10,314 nucleotides of DNA. Source: Irineochytrium annulatum (taxonomy: Eukaryota > Chytridiomycota > Chytridiomycetes > Chytridiales > Chytridiaceae). The position numbers were made by a program, and so were the translations under genes. The DNA is taken from contig JADGJL010000909.1 of assembly GCA_027600665.1 (NCBI GenBank), positions 1 through 10,314 on the forward strand. The letters run 5' to 3'. This document shows, piece after piece, positions 1-8,168 of the stretch (position 1 is the stretch's first letter; each line of letters opens with the position of its first letter). Below the pieces are notes generated by a model. The model had not been told where the DNA came from. It searched no databases and was given only the letters and a program-made list of their open reading frames with translations.

Positions 1-24
1 TTTTTTCTTTTTTTCTTTTTTTTG

Positions 25-37
25 CATAAAATAAAAG
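25..37 (+). promoter_or_regulatory. TATA-like A/T-rich element upstream of the reductase gene
   Basis: The stretch CATAAAATAAAAG follows directly after a pyrimidine-only tract (1-23). A T-rich tract plus an A/T box is a common fungal core promoter arrangement and would put transcription start at about 55-75. The assignment rests on composition and position only. The window edge lies so close that upstream elements cannot be seen. Confidence 0.35.
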
Positions 38-119
38 CCACACAAGCAGCGTCAGACGATCCTCGCAGCAGAGAAGCGTCGAGCGAGTCGGGCGAGTCAG
101 TCAAGCGGACAACCGAGTG

Positions 120-209
120 GTAAAGAATCGAACTCCGCTGCAAGCATAACCATGTATCGTGCGCGGACCCGTTCCTTACCTCGGGAGGACCCGCGACCCC
201 CTTTCTCAG
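120..209 (+). other. Possible 5' UTR intron of the reductase gene
   Basis: A GTAAAG donor at 120 and a TTTCTCAG acceptor ending at 209 would form a 90-nt intron. A pyrimidine-rich stretch precedes the acceptor and CATAAC (145-150) could serve as branch site. Removing it would delete the ATG at 152, which otherwise opens a 39-codon upstream ORF ending at 271. The first ATG of the spliced leader would then be 294, in frame with the reductase. This is inference from splice signals. If the intron is not used, translation would meet the 152 ORF first. Confidence 0.3.
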
Positions 210-293
210 CAAACCCTCATCGCGGGTGCCCGCCGCTCGCTGTCCACCTCCTCCTACATCGGAGCGCATAAAAAGGTAAAATCCCAACGCTCG

Positions 294-1966
294 ATGCCCT
301 GGCGCCTTGTGTTCCGTCCTCGCCGCTCTCCAATTCACCCGTCCACCACCCGTCCCATCGTCGCAACCACACCAATGTCCACCGCCGCATCCGTCGACGA
401 CGGTGGCCGCCCGGTCGACCCCAACGCCGTCTCCGTCCACCCCGTCCGCGTGCCTCCGGGCGTCGTGCCGACCTCTCGCACGCTCATCGACATCGGCGAG
501 GGCGTGCTGGTCCCGCCCGTCGGTGTGGGCATCTGGAGCTGGGGGGAGCAGAAGTGGGGCTATGGGGAAGAAGGCTTCGCAATGGAGAGCGTGAGGGAGG
601 CGTTTGAGGAGAGTCAGGTACTGCCTTCGATGGTAGAAACGTGTAGTGTTTTACTAAACTTGGGCTTTTTTTATCTTGGCAGGAGATTTACTCTTCCGCT
701 TGCCTCTGGGATACGGCAGAGGTGAATGGCAACAACTCTTCTCTTTGTTCTCGCCTATCCTAGTCTTCTGATCCCCTTTTTCCTGTTCTAATCAAACTCT
801 TTATAGATATATGGGTATGTGTGTGTCCGCCATCTCTTTACCCTTGCCTGCTAAGCTTAATCTGAGCCCTGGTTTAACACGTTCACTCCCTTCTCCCTTT
901 AGGAAAGGCGAGTCCGAGCGCATCCTTGGCACCCTTATCGCCTCGCACCGTGAGAAGCATCCGGACGCCAAGATCGTCGTCGCCTCCAAATTTCTACCCC
1001 TGACAAGGCTGTTTTACCCATCGAGCCTTATCGACGCTTTGAAAGCATCGTTGCAACGATGCGGGTTAGAGAGGTCCGTCACAGTTATCATAGTCCAGTT
1101 CACCCGGTGTTTGATTATCCGTAACTCACATCCCCTGCGGTTTTCGTTCCTAGGTTCGACCTCTACCAGATCCACGGCCCCGTTGGCGTCCGCACGATCG
1201 AGACGCTGGCCTCCTCCCTCGCCCATGCGCATTCGTTGAACCTGATCAAGGCCATCGGCGTGAGCAACTACTCCGTCTCGGAGATGGAGAGGATGCAGCG
1301 TGCGCTGGAGAAGCACGGGTTGAAGCTCGCTAGCAACCAGGTCGAGCTGTCGCTGCTGCGAAGGAGGCCGATCGACTCCGGTTTCGTCAAAAGGGCGCAT
1401 GAGATGGGCGTCGCGGTGTTGGCGTATAGTCCGTTGGGGATGGGGAAGTTGACGGGCAAGGTATGTTACGGGCAACAGAGGGTTTGAACGACGATGGTGC
1501 AATGCGCGCTTGGCATGATATTACGCGATGCGCTGGCGTGCAAACCTATCTCTGCTGTCTCGTTATGCTGTACTAATCATATTCTTTCCCTCAACAGTAC
1601 TCAAAGGAGAACCCACCCTCGAAAAAGATTCAGTCCAACTTTGGCCGCGTCTCCTGGGAAGAACTGGTTCCGCTTCTTGACGTCATGAAGGAGATCGCGG
1701 AGGCGCACGGCAAGACATTGAGTCAGATCGCTTTGAACTGGGTCGTTTGCAAAGGTATGTGCCCTCGTGAGCTTTTCACAACGAGTGATAAGCTAATTGC
1801 ATTGTTCGTCATATAAGGCGCGATTCCGATCCCCGGAGCTAAGAACGCTAAGCAGGCGAGGCTGAACGCAGAGTCGATCGGGTGGAGGCTGACGGACGAG
1901 GACATCGTGCGGCTGGACGCCGTCTCCTTGGAGGGCACGAACACCCTGATTTGGCAGCACGGTTAA
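294..1966 (+). CDS. Aldo/keto reductase (NADP-dependent), seven exons
   Basis: Predicted NADPH-dependent carbonyl reductase of the aldo/keto reductase superfamily, a (beta/alpha)8 barrel enzyme. Exons: start-617, 683-721, 807-814, 903-1073, 1154-1460, 1598-1754, 1818-1966; all phases agree. From ATG 375 it has 357 residues; from the in-frame ATG 294 it has 384, adding an Arg/Ser/Thr-rich, acid-free leader that could be a mitochondrial presequence. Numbering from 375, the catalytic tetrad is complete: D91 and Y96 (WDTAEIYG), K126 (ASKF), H161 (YQIHGP). GVSNYS (189-194), ASNQVELS and IPIPGAKNAKQ (311-321, cofactor phosphate-binding region) also match. From memory, the closest family is the plant chloroplast-type At1g06690-like reductases, which share VGIWSWG, DTAE-YG and IPGAKNA. 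Intron 4 has a weak donor (GTCCGT), and residues 82-89 match the family poorly, so the exon 1/2 junction is slightly uncertain. The physiological substrate cannot be told. Confidence 0.92.
807..814 (+). other. 8-nt microexon of the reductase (encodes Ile-Tyr and part of Gly)
   Basis: The exon ATATATGG lies between an 85-nt intron (722-806, ending TTATAG) and an 88-nt intron (815-902, GTATGT...TTTAG). With it, WDTAE joins IYG and then KGESER, restoring the conserved D-T-A-E-x-Y-G block with the catalytic Asp and Tyr five residues apart. Without it, the Tyr is lost and the frame breaks, because 8 is not a multiple of 3. Family conservation across both junctions makes this a strong inference. 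Confidence 0.85.
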
Positions 1967-2306
1967 GGGATAGGTGCATGGACGATCGTTGCCTTTTGGC
2001 CAGAGAACTCTTGGTATTGACTGCAGCTTGATCGCGTCGATCTACTGTGTTTTAATCTCATTCCTTATTCACCGCAATAGCTGTCATACCTCCTCACGAT
2101 GAGACGTAGCCCCGATTAGTAGGATTATATATAAATCTGACATATCATGATGCTTTTGTGTTTATCTGCTAATGCCTGGGCCACCACTTGTTATGAGAAT
2201 TGACAAAAAGCTTTGATGCCTGCCCAGCAGCGTAGTCCTGCGCGTCGCTGCAAGGACCATGTCACCGCGCGGCCCAGCCATCGCCACGTTGACGTTGCTG
2301 GTTCCC
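1967..2306. other. Intergenic region between reductase and LysM genes
   Basis: This stretch presumably holds the 3' UTR of the reductase, then the upstream region of the LysM gene. It is richer in A/T than the flanking exons, with TATATATAAATC near 2125-2137. There is no canonical AATAAA. I see no ORF with coding bias and no RNA gene. Confidence 0.6.
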
Positions 2307-2314
2307 TATTTAAG
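2307..2314 (+). promoter_or_regulatory. TATA-like box of the LysM gene
   Basis: TATTTAAG sits about 48-55 nt upstream of the chosen ATG (2362). Transcription starting about 30 nt downstream would give a short leader of roughly 20-25 nt. This helps settle the start at 2362: a start upstream would leave almost no leader. Confidence 0.5.
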
Positions 2315-2361
2315 CAGTGCGGGTCGCACTCTGCTCATCGACACCGACCACATCAACCACG

Positions 2362-4222
2362 ATGCATTCCCTTCCGGTCGCCCTGATCCTGCTCGTCGTC
2401 TCCAATGCCCTGGCACGTCCCGTCGCGCCCAACCGCGGCAGCCCGACACTACCTGCGACGCTGCCCTCGACGAAGGCGACGGCTGTTACGACGCCGTTCG
2501 CGGCTTCAGTCGTCGTGGGGACAGACATGCTGGCCACGGACACTGACACGGAGACGGAGACGGACACCGAGACAGATGCCGCAACTGACACCGAGACGAC
2601 CACGCCTCTGCCGATGACCCGGGTTCCCACCTCGACAACTGCGGCCACTGCCATCCCATTTAAGGCAGTTTCGATCACGATGCCGTCGGGCTCAACCACG
2701 GCGGACAAGGTGGCTTTCAGCGCGACTAAGAATGCAGTCCCGGCTGCTTCGACGGCCAGCGCGACAGACACCTCGGTCAGTTCCTCAACCATCAGCTCTT
2801 CAACGTCACGCGCGGCCACCGCGACGCCGATCGGCCCCAGGATCCCTGCCTTGCTACCTGCCACCAGCTCAGCGGCTAGCACGTCTTCGTCCACTGCAAC
2901 TGCCTCGGACTTCGTAACTGCGACGCACTCCCACTCGCTCCCTAGCACCACTTCAACGGCAGTCTCGTCGACCGAGGCTTTTGTCAGCTCTTCTTCAACG
3001 GTGGCGAGCTTGAGCACGACGACAGGTGCGTCTGTCAGCGATGTTAGCCCTACGCCGATCGGCCCGAGGATCCCGACCTTTTCACCTGCTACGCCATCAA
3101 CCGCCATCACGTCGTCGTCAACCTTATCGGCCAGCACGACCGCCACCAGCATACGTGCTGCCGTCCCTACCGCCACCGCGTCGTCATCCGCAGCATTGGC
3201 CGGCACGAGCTCCACCGTCACCACCAGACCAACGGCCACCCCGTCGGCCGCCGTTGCCTCGCCCTCCTCCCCGCCCTCGTCCACCCGGGCCGCTGCTTCC
3301 GGCCTCGCCGTGCCCCATCCCTCGCCCACCACCAACCCATCCACCACGTCCTCCCCCGCGACGCCATCCACCACCGAGTCCTGCGCCACCTACACCCTCG
3401 AACTAAACGACTCCTGCTCGTCCGTCGCACTCGCAAACGGCCTGTCCCTCCCGCGTCTCCAGGCGCTGAACCCGAGTTTGGACTGCGACGTGCTGTACGT
3501 CGGCGATCAAGTCTGCGTGCGACCGGGCACGTGGCCGGACTGTACGATTTGGGCTGCCGCGGGGAAGAACGCGACGTGTGACGGCTTGACCGAGTTTGCG
3601 GGGAGGAAGGTGACGGGTCTGAACCCCGGGTTGGATTGTGCGGAGATACAGGTATTGTGATGACTACTACGTTTTCATATTTTGGTGTGCTTTAACGGGT
3701 ATTCGTGTTTTGCAGTCCAACGAGATGATCTGCCTCAGCACGACCCCCATTAGCCCAACCCCGTGCTCGATCTCCTACATCCCCTCCTCAGACGACACCT
3801 GCGCCTCCATTGCCTCCGCGTACGCGACCTCCGTCGACGCCCTCCTGAGCTGGAACTTGGACAAGTTTGCCTCCCTCGGCGCCTCGGTTGCGACGTGCGA
3901 CCCGTCCACCGTTGACGGCGCCATCTGCGTGAGACCCGCGAGCGAGCCGCGGTGCGACCTGTGGGTCGCGGCCGAGGGGGAGGATTCGTGCGATGTCGTT
4001 AGGGGGCGGTATGGGATGCTTTATCCTATATTCAGGTGGTTGAACCCTGGCTTGGAGTGCGGGACACTGAAGGTAAGATATTTAGTCAGTTTTATTGGAA
4101 TGATTGGCCAGCTAACGTTTTTGTCCTAGGCGGGAGACCGTATTTGTGTTTCGGGCTCAGTGACCAGGACGTGCTCGTCGGTGTCGACGGCCACGGCGAA
4201 CGGCACGGCTGGACCGTGCTGA
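2362..4222 (+). CDS. Secreted mucin-like protein with four LysM modules (chitin-binding, CBM50 type)
   Basis: Predicted extracellular LysM protein; LysM modules bind chitin or other GlcNAc polymers. Exons 2362-3651, 3716-4072 and 4130-4222 (introns 64 and 57 nt, both phase 0) give 579 residues. The start is chosen because MHSLPVALILLVVSNALA is a typical signal peptide, with likely cleavage after residue 18. Residues about 19-338 are a Ser/Thr/Ala/Pro arm likely to be heavily O-glycosylated, including a TDTETE-type repeat and a duplicated TPIGPRIP block. The C-terminus holds LysM1 (341-388, C-x3-Y-T-L...LNPSLDCDVLYVGDQVCV, the clearest match), LysM2 (394-437, divergent and short), LysM3 (447-504) and LysM4 (510-556), each with paired Cys. 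There is no transmembrane tail or GPI signal, so it is probably secreted or wall-associated. It could be a LysM effector masking chitin or a wall protein; the sequence does not decide. It is longer than typical small LysM effectors because of the arm. Confidence 0.9.
2536..2603 (+). repeat. Degenerate 6-nt GACACG/GAGACG minisatellite within the LysM gene
   Basis: Tandem variants of GACACN and GAGACN encode alternating Thr with Asp or Glu (TDTETETDTETD...). The repeat is in frame throughout, so length changes in units of 6 nt would keep the protein open. It lies in the mucin-like arm. Confidence 0.8.
2824..3135 (+). repeat. Two copies of an approximately 84-nt block, 228 nt apart, in the mucin-like arm
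   Basis: ACGCCGATCGGCCC begins at 2824 and again at 3052, an offset of 228 nt (76 codons). The following bases stay similar for about 80 nt: GGATCCC, ACCTGC, then a run of Ser and Thr codons. The protein copies are TPIGPRIPALLPAT and TPIGPRIPTFSPAT. This suggests a diverged in-frame internal duplication. The Pro/Ile/Arg block stands out in otherwise low-complexity Ser/Thr sequence. Confidence 0.75.
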
Positions 4223-4608
4223 GATTCATTGTCAGTCATATGTATTTCTTACATCCGTGCATATTCAATTATCGCATCTATTACCCCTTCGCACGTCCGT
4301 CCTTTTTGCGTTGTTTGTTTTTTCCCTTGCTATACCACCGTCATCACAGCCCGTTCCTTTTCTTTTTTTCCCCAATACCAGCATCAGTATACAACAACAA
4401 ATAGCATCAATGGTTTTCTGCCTTTCAGTCCGTCCCGCCACATCATTGCGCCACACATGCTGCTGGTTCCACACAGCCCAACTCTGTCTTCAAACGCGGA
4501 TTGGTCAAACTGAGAACGTTGCCCAGCCGCTCGCATCGCGTCTCACAGAAGTTCGGCGACGCCGTCATCTATCCCATCCTATCACCTGCTGCCCCCGGAG
4601 GACACACG
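4223..4608. other. Intergenic region between LysM and transporter genes
   Basis: T/C-rich DNA with runs such as TTGTTTGTTTTTTCCC (4311-4326) and CTTTTTTTCCCC. It presumably contains the LysM 3' UTR and the transporter promoter and leader. The last 50 nt before ATG 4609 are pyrimidine-rich, like a fungal 5' leader. I see no gene, no AATAAA and no clear TATA box. Confidence 0.55.
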
Positions 4609-4970
4609 ATGCTCCGTCGACAGCTGCTCGCAGAGGCGACGGGCCACAACGACGGCGAGCGGGTCGGGAAGGATGATCTGCTTATCGAGGAGCGGCTAGG
4701 TGATTAACGGCTTCGACCTGCCTGACCGGAGAAGCGCGGCGGTCGCGATGGACTGGGCTGGAGGAGCTTTGGCGTGGGGGACGTCGTCGGCGTTGGGCAC
4801 CGGGCGGGTGGACGGGCGGCCGTCGACCCGGGCAAGCCGCCACACGCCAGAAGCGAGCAGACGCTGGCAGAGCGGTGGACGGAGAAGGCTCGCGGACGGC
4901 TGTGCGCCGAGGATGGTGCACGGGATGGCCGTTGCGGAGGACCTCATCAACCGTCATGGACTGGATCCTT
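4609..4970 (+). other. Unresolved N-terminal exon(s) of the SulP transporter
   Basis: Two adjoining stretches look coding by G/C bias at third positions but are in different frames. From ATG 4609 the frame reads MLRRQLLAEATGHNDG... and closes just after 4699. From 4700 another frame reads INGFDLPDRRSAAVAMDW... and runs to 4970, where it joins the firm exon at 5018 in phase. Three explanations fit: an intron 4700-4763 or 4700-4766 (both in phase, but the acceptor lacks a pyrimidine tract); a very short intron 4663-4699 (37 nt, in phase); or translation starting at ATG 4748 with the upstream part untranslated. A single-base sequencing error near 4699 is a fourth. Confidence 0.5.
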
Positions 4971-7710
4971 GTGGGAATGTCACCTCTGACGCTTCTTCCC
5001 ATCCTTTCCCATCGCAGTGAGCCTGTTCAGCCGCACCGACAAGGAGGTCGACGACGGGTCGGACGCCCTGGATCCGATGGGCGGGTTGAAGCGGGGCGGC
5101 TCGGGGACGCGGCAGAAGGCGTTCGATGCGGCGTCAGTTTTGAAGTCGGTCCTGGCGGCGCTGCCGCTGGCGGAGCAGATGAAGCGGTACTCGTTTAAGC
5201 TGTTCCTGGATGACCTGATGTCGGCCGTGACAATCGCGTTCATTTTGTTGCCGCAGTCGATTGCTTGTGAGTTGGCGTATGTGGAAGGAGATAGCTGATT
5301 TGATGGATGTAGATGCTGGTCTGGCTGAGGCCGATCCGTATCAGGCGTTGATCTGCGCGGCCTTCCCGCCGGTTCTGTATGCGCTCTTCGGCGGCTCGCG
5401 GCAGCTCTCTATTGGTGAGCATAACTGTAACCTGGAATAACAGTATACCTGACACTTGCGCTCAGGTCCCGAGGCCCTCGTCTCCGTCATCGTTGGTGGG
5501 ACCGTGATCAACGAGATCGAGCGACACCCGGAGACGGGCCTGACGATGCCCCAGATTAGCGCGACATTGGCGCTCGTGGTAGGCTGCATCGCCATCATCA
5601 TGGCCATCCTCAAGGCCGGCTTCATCGATAACATTCTCTCGGGCTACCTCCTGACGGGCTTCATTCTCGGCGTCTCGAACCTGATCATCGTGGAGCAGAT
5701 GCCGGACCTCTTTGGGCTGGACGCGCACGTTATGGGGGACGACTCGACCATCCGGAAGCTTATCACGGCCGTCAAGGCGTTCGGGACGGCGAACAAGTGG
5801 ACAATCATTATATCGATCGTCAATGTCGCGTTCTTGTTGGGGGCGAGGGAGTTTAAGAAGAAGTCTAAGAACAAGTGGGTCACGAAGGCCCCCGAGATCC
5901 TGGTGCTTGTCATCGTGATGATCCTCGTTTCCTTCATTGGCAACTTTGGCGGGAACGGGATTCACGTTTTGGGATCTTTCGATAACCGGTAGGTTTCCCT
6001 TTGGGAAGGGATCGAGACCTAAGCATGCCTTTAGCATCCGCGCGCCAACGACTCCGCCGCTGGATCACGCCCTTATCGGCCGTCTGATACAGCCCGCACT
6101 CACGATCGTTCTCGTCGGCTACATCGAGTGCCAGACGGTGACGCGCGATTTCGGCCTCCGTCATGGCTACTTCCCCTCTGGCGACCAGGAGCTCTTCTCT
6201 CTCGGCTTCGTCAACTTTGTCACATCTTTCCTCGGCGCCTACCCGACCTTCGGCTCCCTCCCGCGATCCCGCATCCTTGCCTCCGCGGGCGGCCGTACGA
6301 CGCTCGCGTCGGCCATGGCGGGCGTCATTGTCCTTATCGCATTCCTGACCCTCGTACCAGCCTTGCAATACCTGCCCCGGGCGACGCTCTCGTCCATCGT
6401 CTTCGTCGCGGCACTGGGGCTGATCGAGACAAAGGAGATCGGGTTTGTGTTTAGGTTGCGCGCGTGGTCAGAAATTGCCATGTTCCTCGCGACGTACGTC
6501 ATCACACTCATTTTTTCGATCTCGGTCGGCATCCTGCTGTGCCTCGTGCTCTCAGCGCTCCTGATTGTTAAGCGGACGACCGTCACGTCAATGTCCGTCA
6601 TGGGGAGAGTGCACCATGCCTCGGACCACTCCGTCAAACCGACGTTTGTCAACATTGACGAGCACTCGGACGCGGAGTTGTTGGATGGCGTTATTTTGCT
6701 GCGGGTTGATGTCCCGTTGTTGTTCTACAATTCGGGGCAGGCGAGGAGGAGTATCGAGGCGGTGATGCAGGCGGAGCGGAGGGTCATGGCCGCGAAGAAC
6801 AAGCGGAGGAGAAAGGTGGCAGCCGAGGAGGCCGCCGCGGCGGAGCAGCTGGACATATCGGAGGGTGGCGGGTACGCCAGCGGCGGGAGCGGGGACGGCG
6901 AGCGGACAAGCGACGGCATGGGCGGGACCGGGGGCGTCGGTGCCGCCACCGGCGGAAAGGTTGGCGCCGGCGTGGGTGACGGGTCGGACGAGGACATGGC
7001 GCCGCTGTCGCCGCTACCGGAGTCGGACTCGGAGGACGATAACTTTGACGCCGAGGCCGGGCGGCGGTGGGGCGCGTTGCACTCGTGGCGGAAGGGGCGG
7101 GGTCGGCTGGGCGCGCCGCCGAGCCCCGTGCCGTCGCAGGCGTCCGTGGGGTCGACCAAGGACCTGCTGGGGAACGTTCACATGAAGAAGGGGATTCTGG
7201 GGATGAGCACGAGCATGAGCGGCGCGGCTTCGCATGGGAGTTTGCCGATGGAGAGCCCGACGGAGGCGAGCGGGGTCGGGGTGGCGATGATCAATGGCGG
7301 GGAGGAGGTGTCGGTTGCGATGAAGCCGATGACGGGCGCGTCCAATGGGGCGTCGGCGGCCGAGGGGCAGGGGAGATATGCGGGACCGCATACGATTGTG
7401 CTAGACTTGAAGCACTGCATTGATTTGGTAAGTCAAGATATTATACAAGGAGTCGATTGCCGCTGACATGCAATATTAGGACTCTGCGGCAACGTTTGTC
7501 CTCCGGCGCATCATCCGGAACTTCCGCCGGCAGGGCATTCGCGTGTGCTTCTGCGGCCTCTACCCGTTCCAGCGGGTGCTCTTCCAGCGGGCGGGGCTGG
7601 CACCCGTGCTGTTGGGTAACGTCTTCGAGGACATGGCGGCGGCCGTGACCGACATTGAGGGGAAGCTGGACGTCGTCGATTGGAGGCGAGATGATGACTT
7701 GCTGCTTTGA
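4609..7710 (+). CDS. SulP/SLC26-family anion (sulfate) transporter with STAS domain
   Basis: Predicted multi-pass membrane transporter for sulfate or related anions. It most resembles, from memory, the fungal YPR003c-like SulP branch. Exons 5018-5266, 5313-5414, 5466-5988, 6035-7427 and 7480-7710 are firm: introns are 46-52 nt, with CTGAC/CTGAT-type branch sites in most and phases agreeing. Upstream, an exon ending at 4970 joins 5018 in phase (47-nt intron, weak GTGGGA donor). My working model adds 4764-4970 and 4609-4699, giving 931 residues; starting at ATG 4748 instead gives 906. In the 931 numbering, the SulP signature lies at about 163-217 (DDLMSAVTIA, LLPQSIAYAGLAEADPYQ, GGSRQLSIGPEALVS). 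About ten further hydrophobic helices follow, with GYIECQTVTRDFG and FGSLPRSRI. The STAS domain (about 600-931) has its core strand GVILLRVDVPLLFY and, after a long insert (about 648-838), TIVLDLKHCIDLDSAA. Substrate and membrane are not shown directly. Confidence 0.92.
6804..7376 (+). other. Low-complexity intervening segment inside the STAS domain
   Basis: About 190 residues rich in Gly, Ser, Ala and acidic residues separate the first half of the STAS domain from the second. The segment begins with a basic helix (KNKRRRKVAAEEAAAAEQ), passes through Gly-rich sequence, then an acidic Ser-rich patch (PESDSEDDNFDAEAG) of the type casein kinase 2 phosphorylates, and a Met/Ser-rich part. It is wholly within one exon with no splice signals of quality, so it should be translated. 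SLC26 proteins of animals also carry a variable insert in the STAS domain after its first helix, so the position is known even if this sequence is not. Confidence 0.75.
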
Positions 7711-8168
7711 AAGAGACTCTTGTCAATTACGTACTTTTGATTCATTCCTTTAGGAATGCTTTTGCTGGGAGTGCTATGTGCGGATATCGAGAGACGATGA
7801 AAAAGCATGCATTATTAACTTTTACACGAGCACAATCCCGGTTTCTCCACTTCACTTTCCTTTTCCTTCCTTTTTTTTTCCCTTGTACTTGTAACTTTTC
7901 GTATGGCCTCAGCAGCCCATATCCGCTCTCATACTTGCCACTTTTATCCCCATGCATTGCCTATCTGCAATAAAGATGTGTGTCGTACTACTTTGTTGCA
8001 TTCTTGCCCGAGCTGCGAATCGTAGAGAGACCTCTCTTTGCCTTTTGCCAGTTTCCTGATATTTTAGAAATAATATTGGGCTGCGTTTCGTTGCTTTGAA
8101 ATTCCGTTCGTGCCTCAGATTTCTCAATCGCAATTTTCTTCATTAGTATCCGGAAATCTTTAGAGGGC
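7711..8168. other. Intergenic region between two convergent genes
   Basis: A/T-rich DNA holding the 3' UTR of the transporter (plus strand) and that of the minus-strand gene. Apart from the AATAAA at 7969 I see nothing recognisable. Short ORFs here lack the G/C third-position bias of the real exons. Confidence 0.6.
7969..7974 (+). terminator. Polyadenylation signal AATAAA downstream of the transporter
   Basis: The canonical hexamer lies 259 nt after the transporter stop codon, after a T/C-rich stretch (about 7857-7882) and before a T/G-rich stretch. It is the only AATAAA I noticed in the intergenic gap on this strand. It would set a 3' UTR of about 280 nt. Confidence 0.5.

Noticed and set aside
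120..150. A T-loop-like motif (GTTCGATT on the minus strand) suggesting a tRNA
   Set aside because: The flanking bases do not pair into a T-stem and no anticodon or acceptor arm can be drawn.
2310..3389. A 359-codon open frame on the minus strand across the LysM gene
   Set aside because: It mirrors the plus-strand Ser/Thr codons (TCN, ACN and GCN read in reverse become Val/Ala-type runs). The plus strand has the signal peptide, splice sites and LysM motifs; the antisense frame has no domain or splice partners.
5462..6037. A 191-codon minus-strand frame across the transporter
   Set aside because: It is a shadow of the plus-strand membrane helices, which carry conserved SulP motifs and correct splice sites.
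294..7710. The three plus-strand genes as an operon or biosynthetic cluster
   Set aside because: They are separated by 386-395 nt, the LysM gene has its own TATA-like box, and their products share no evident pathway.
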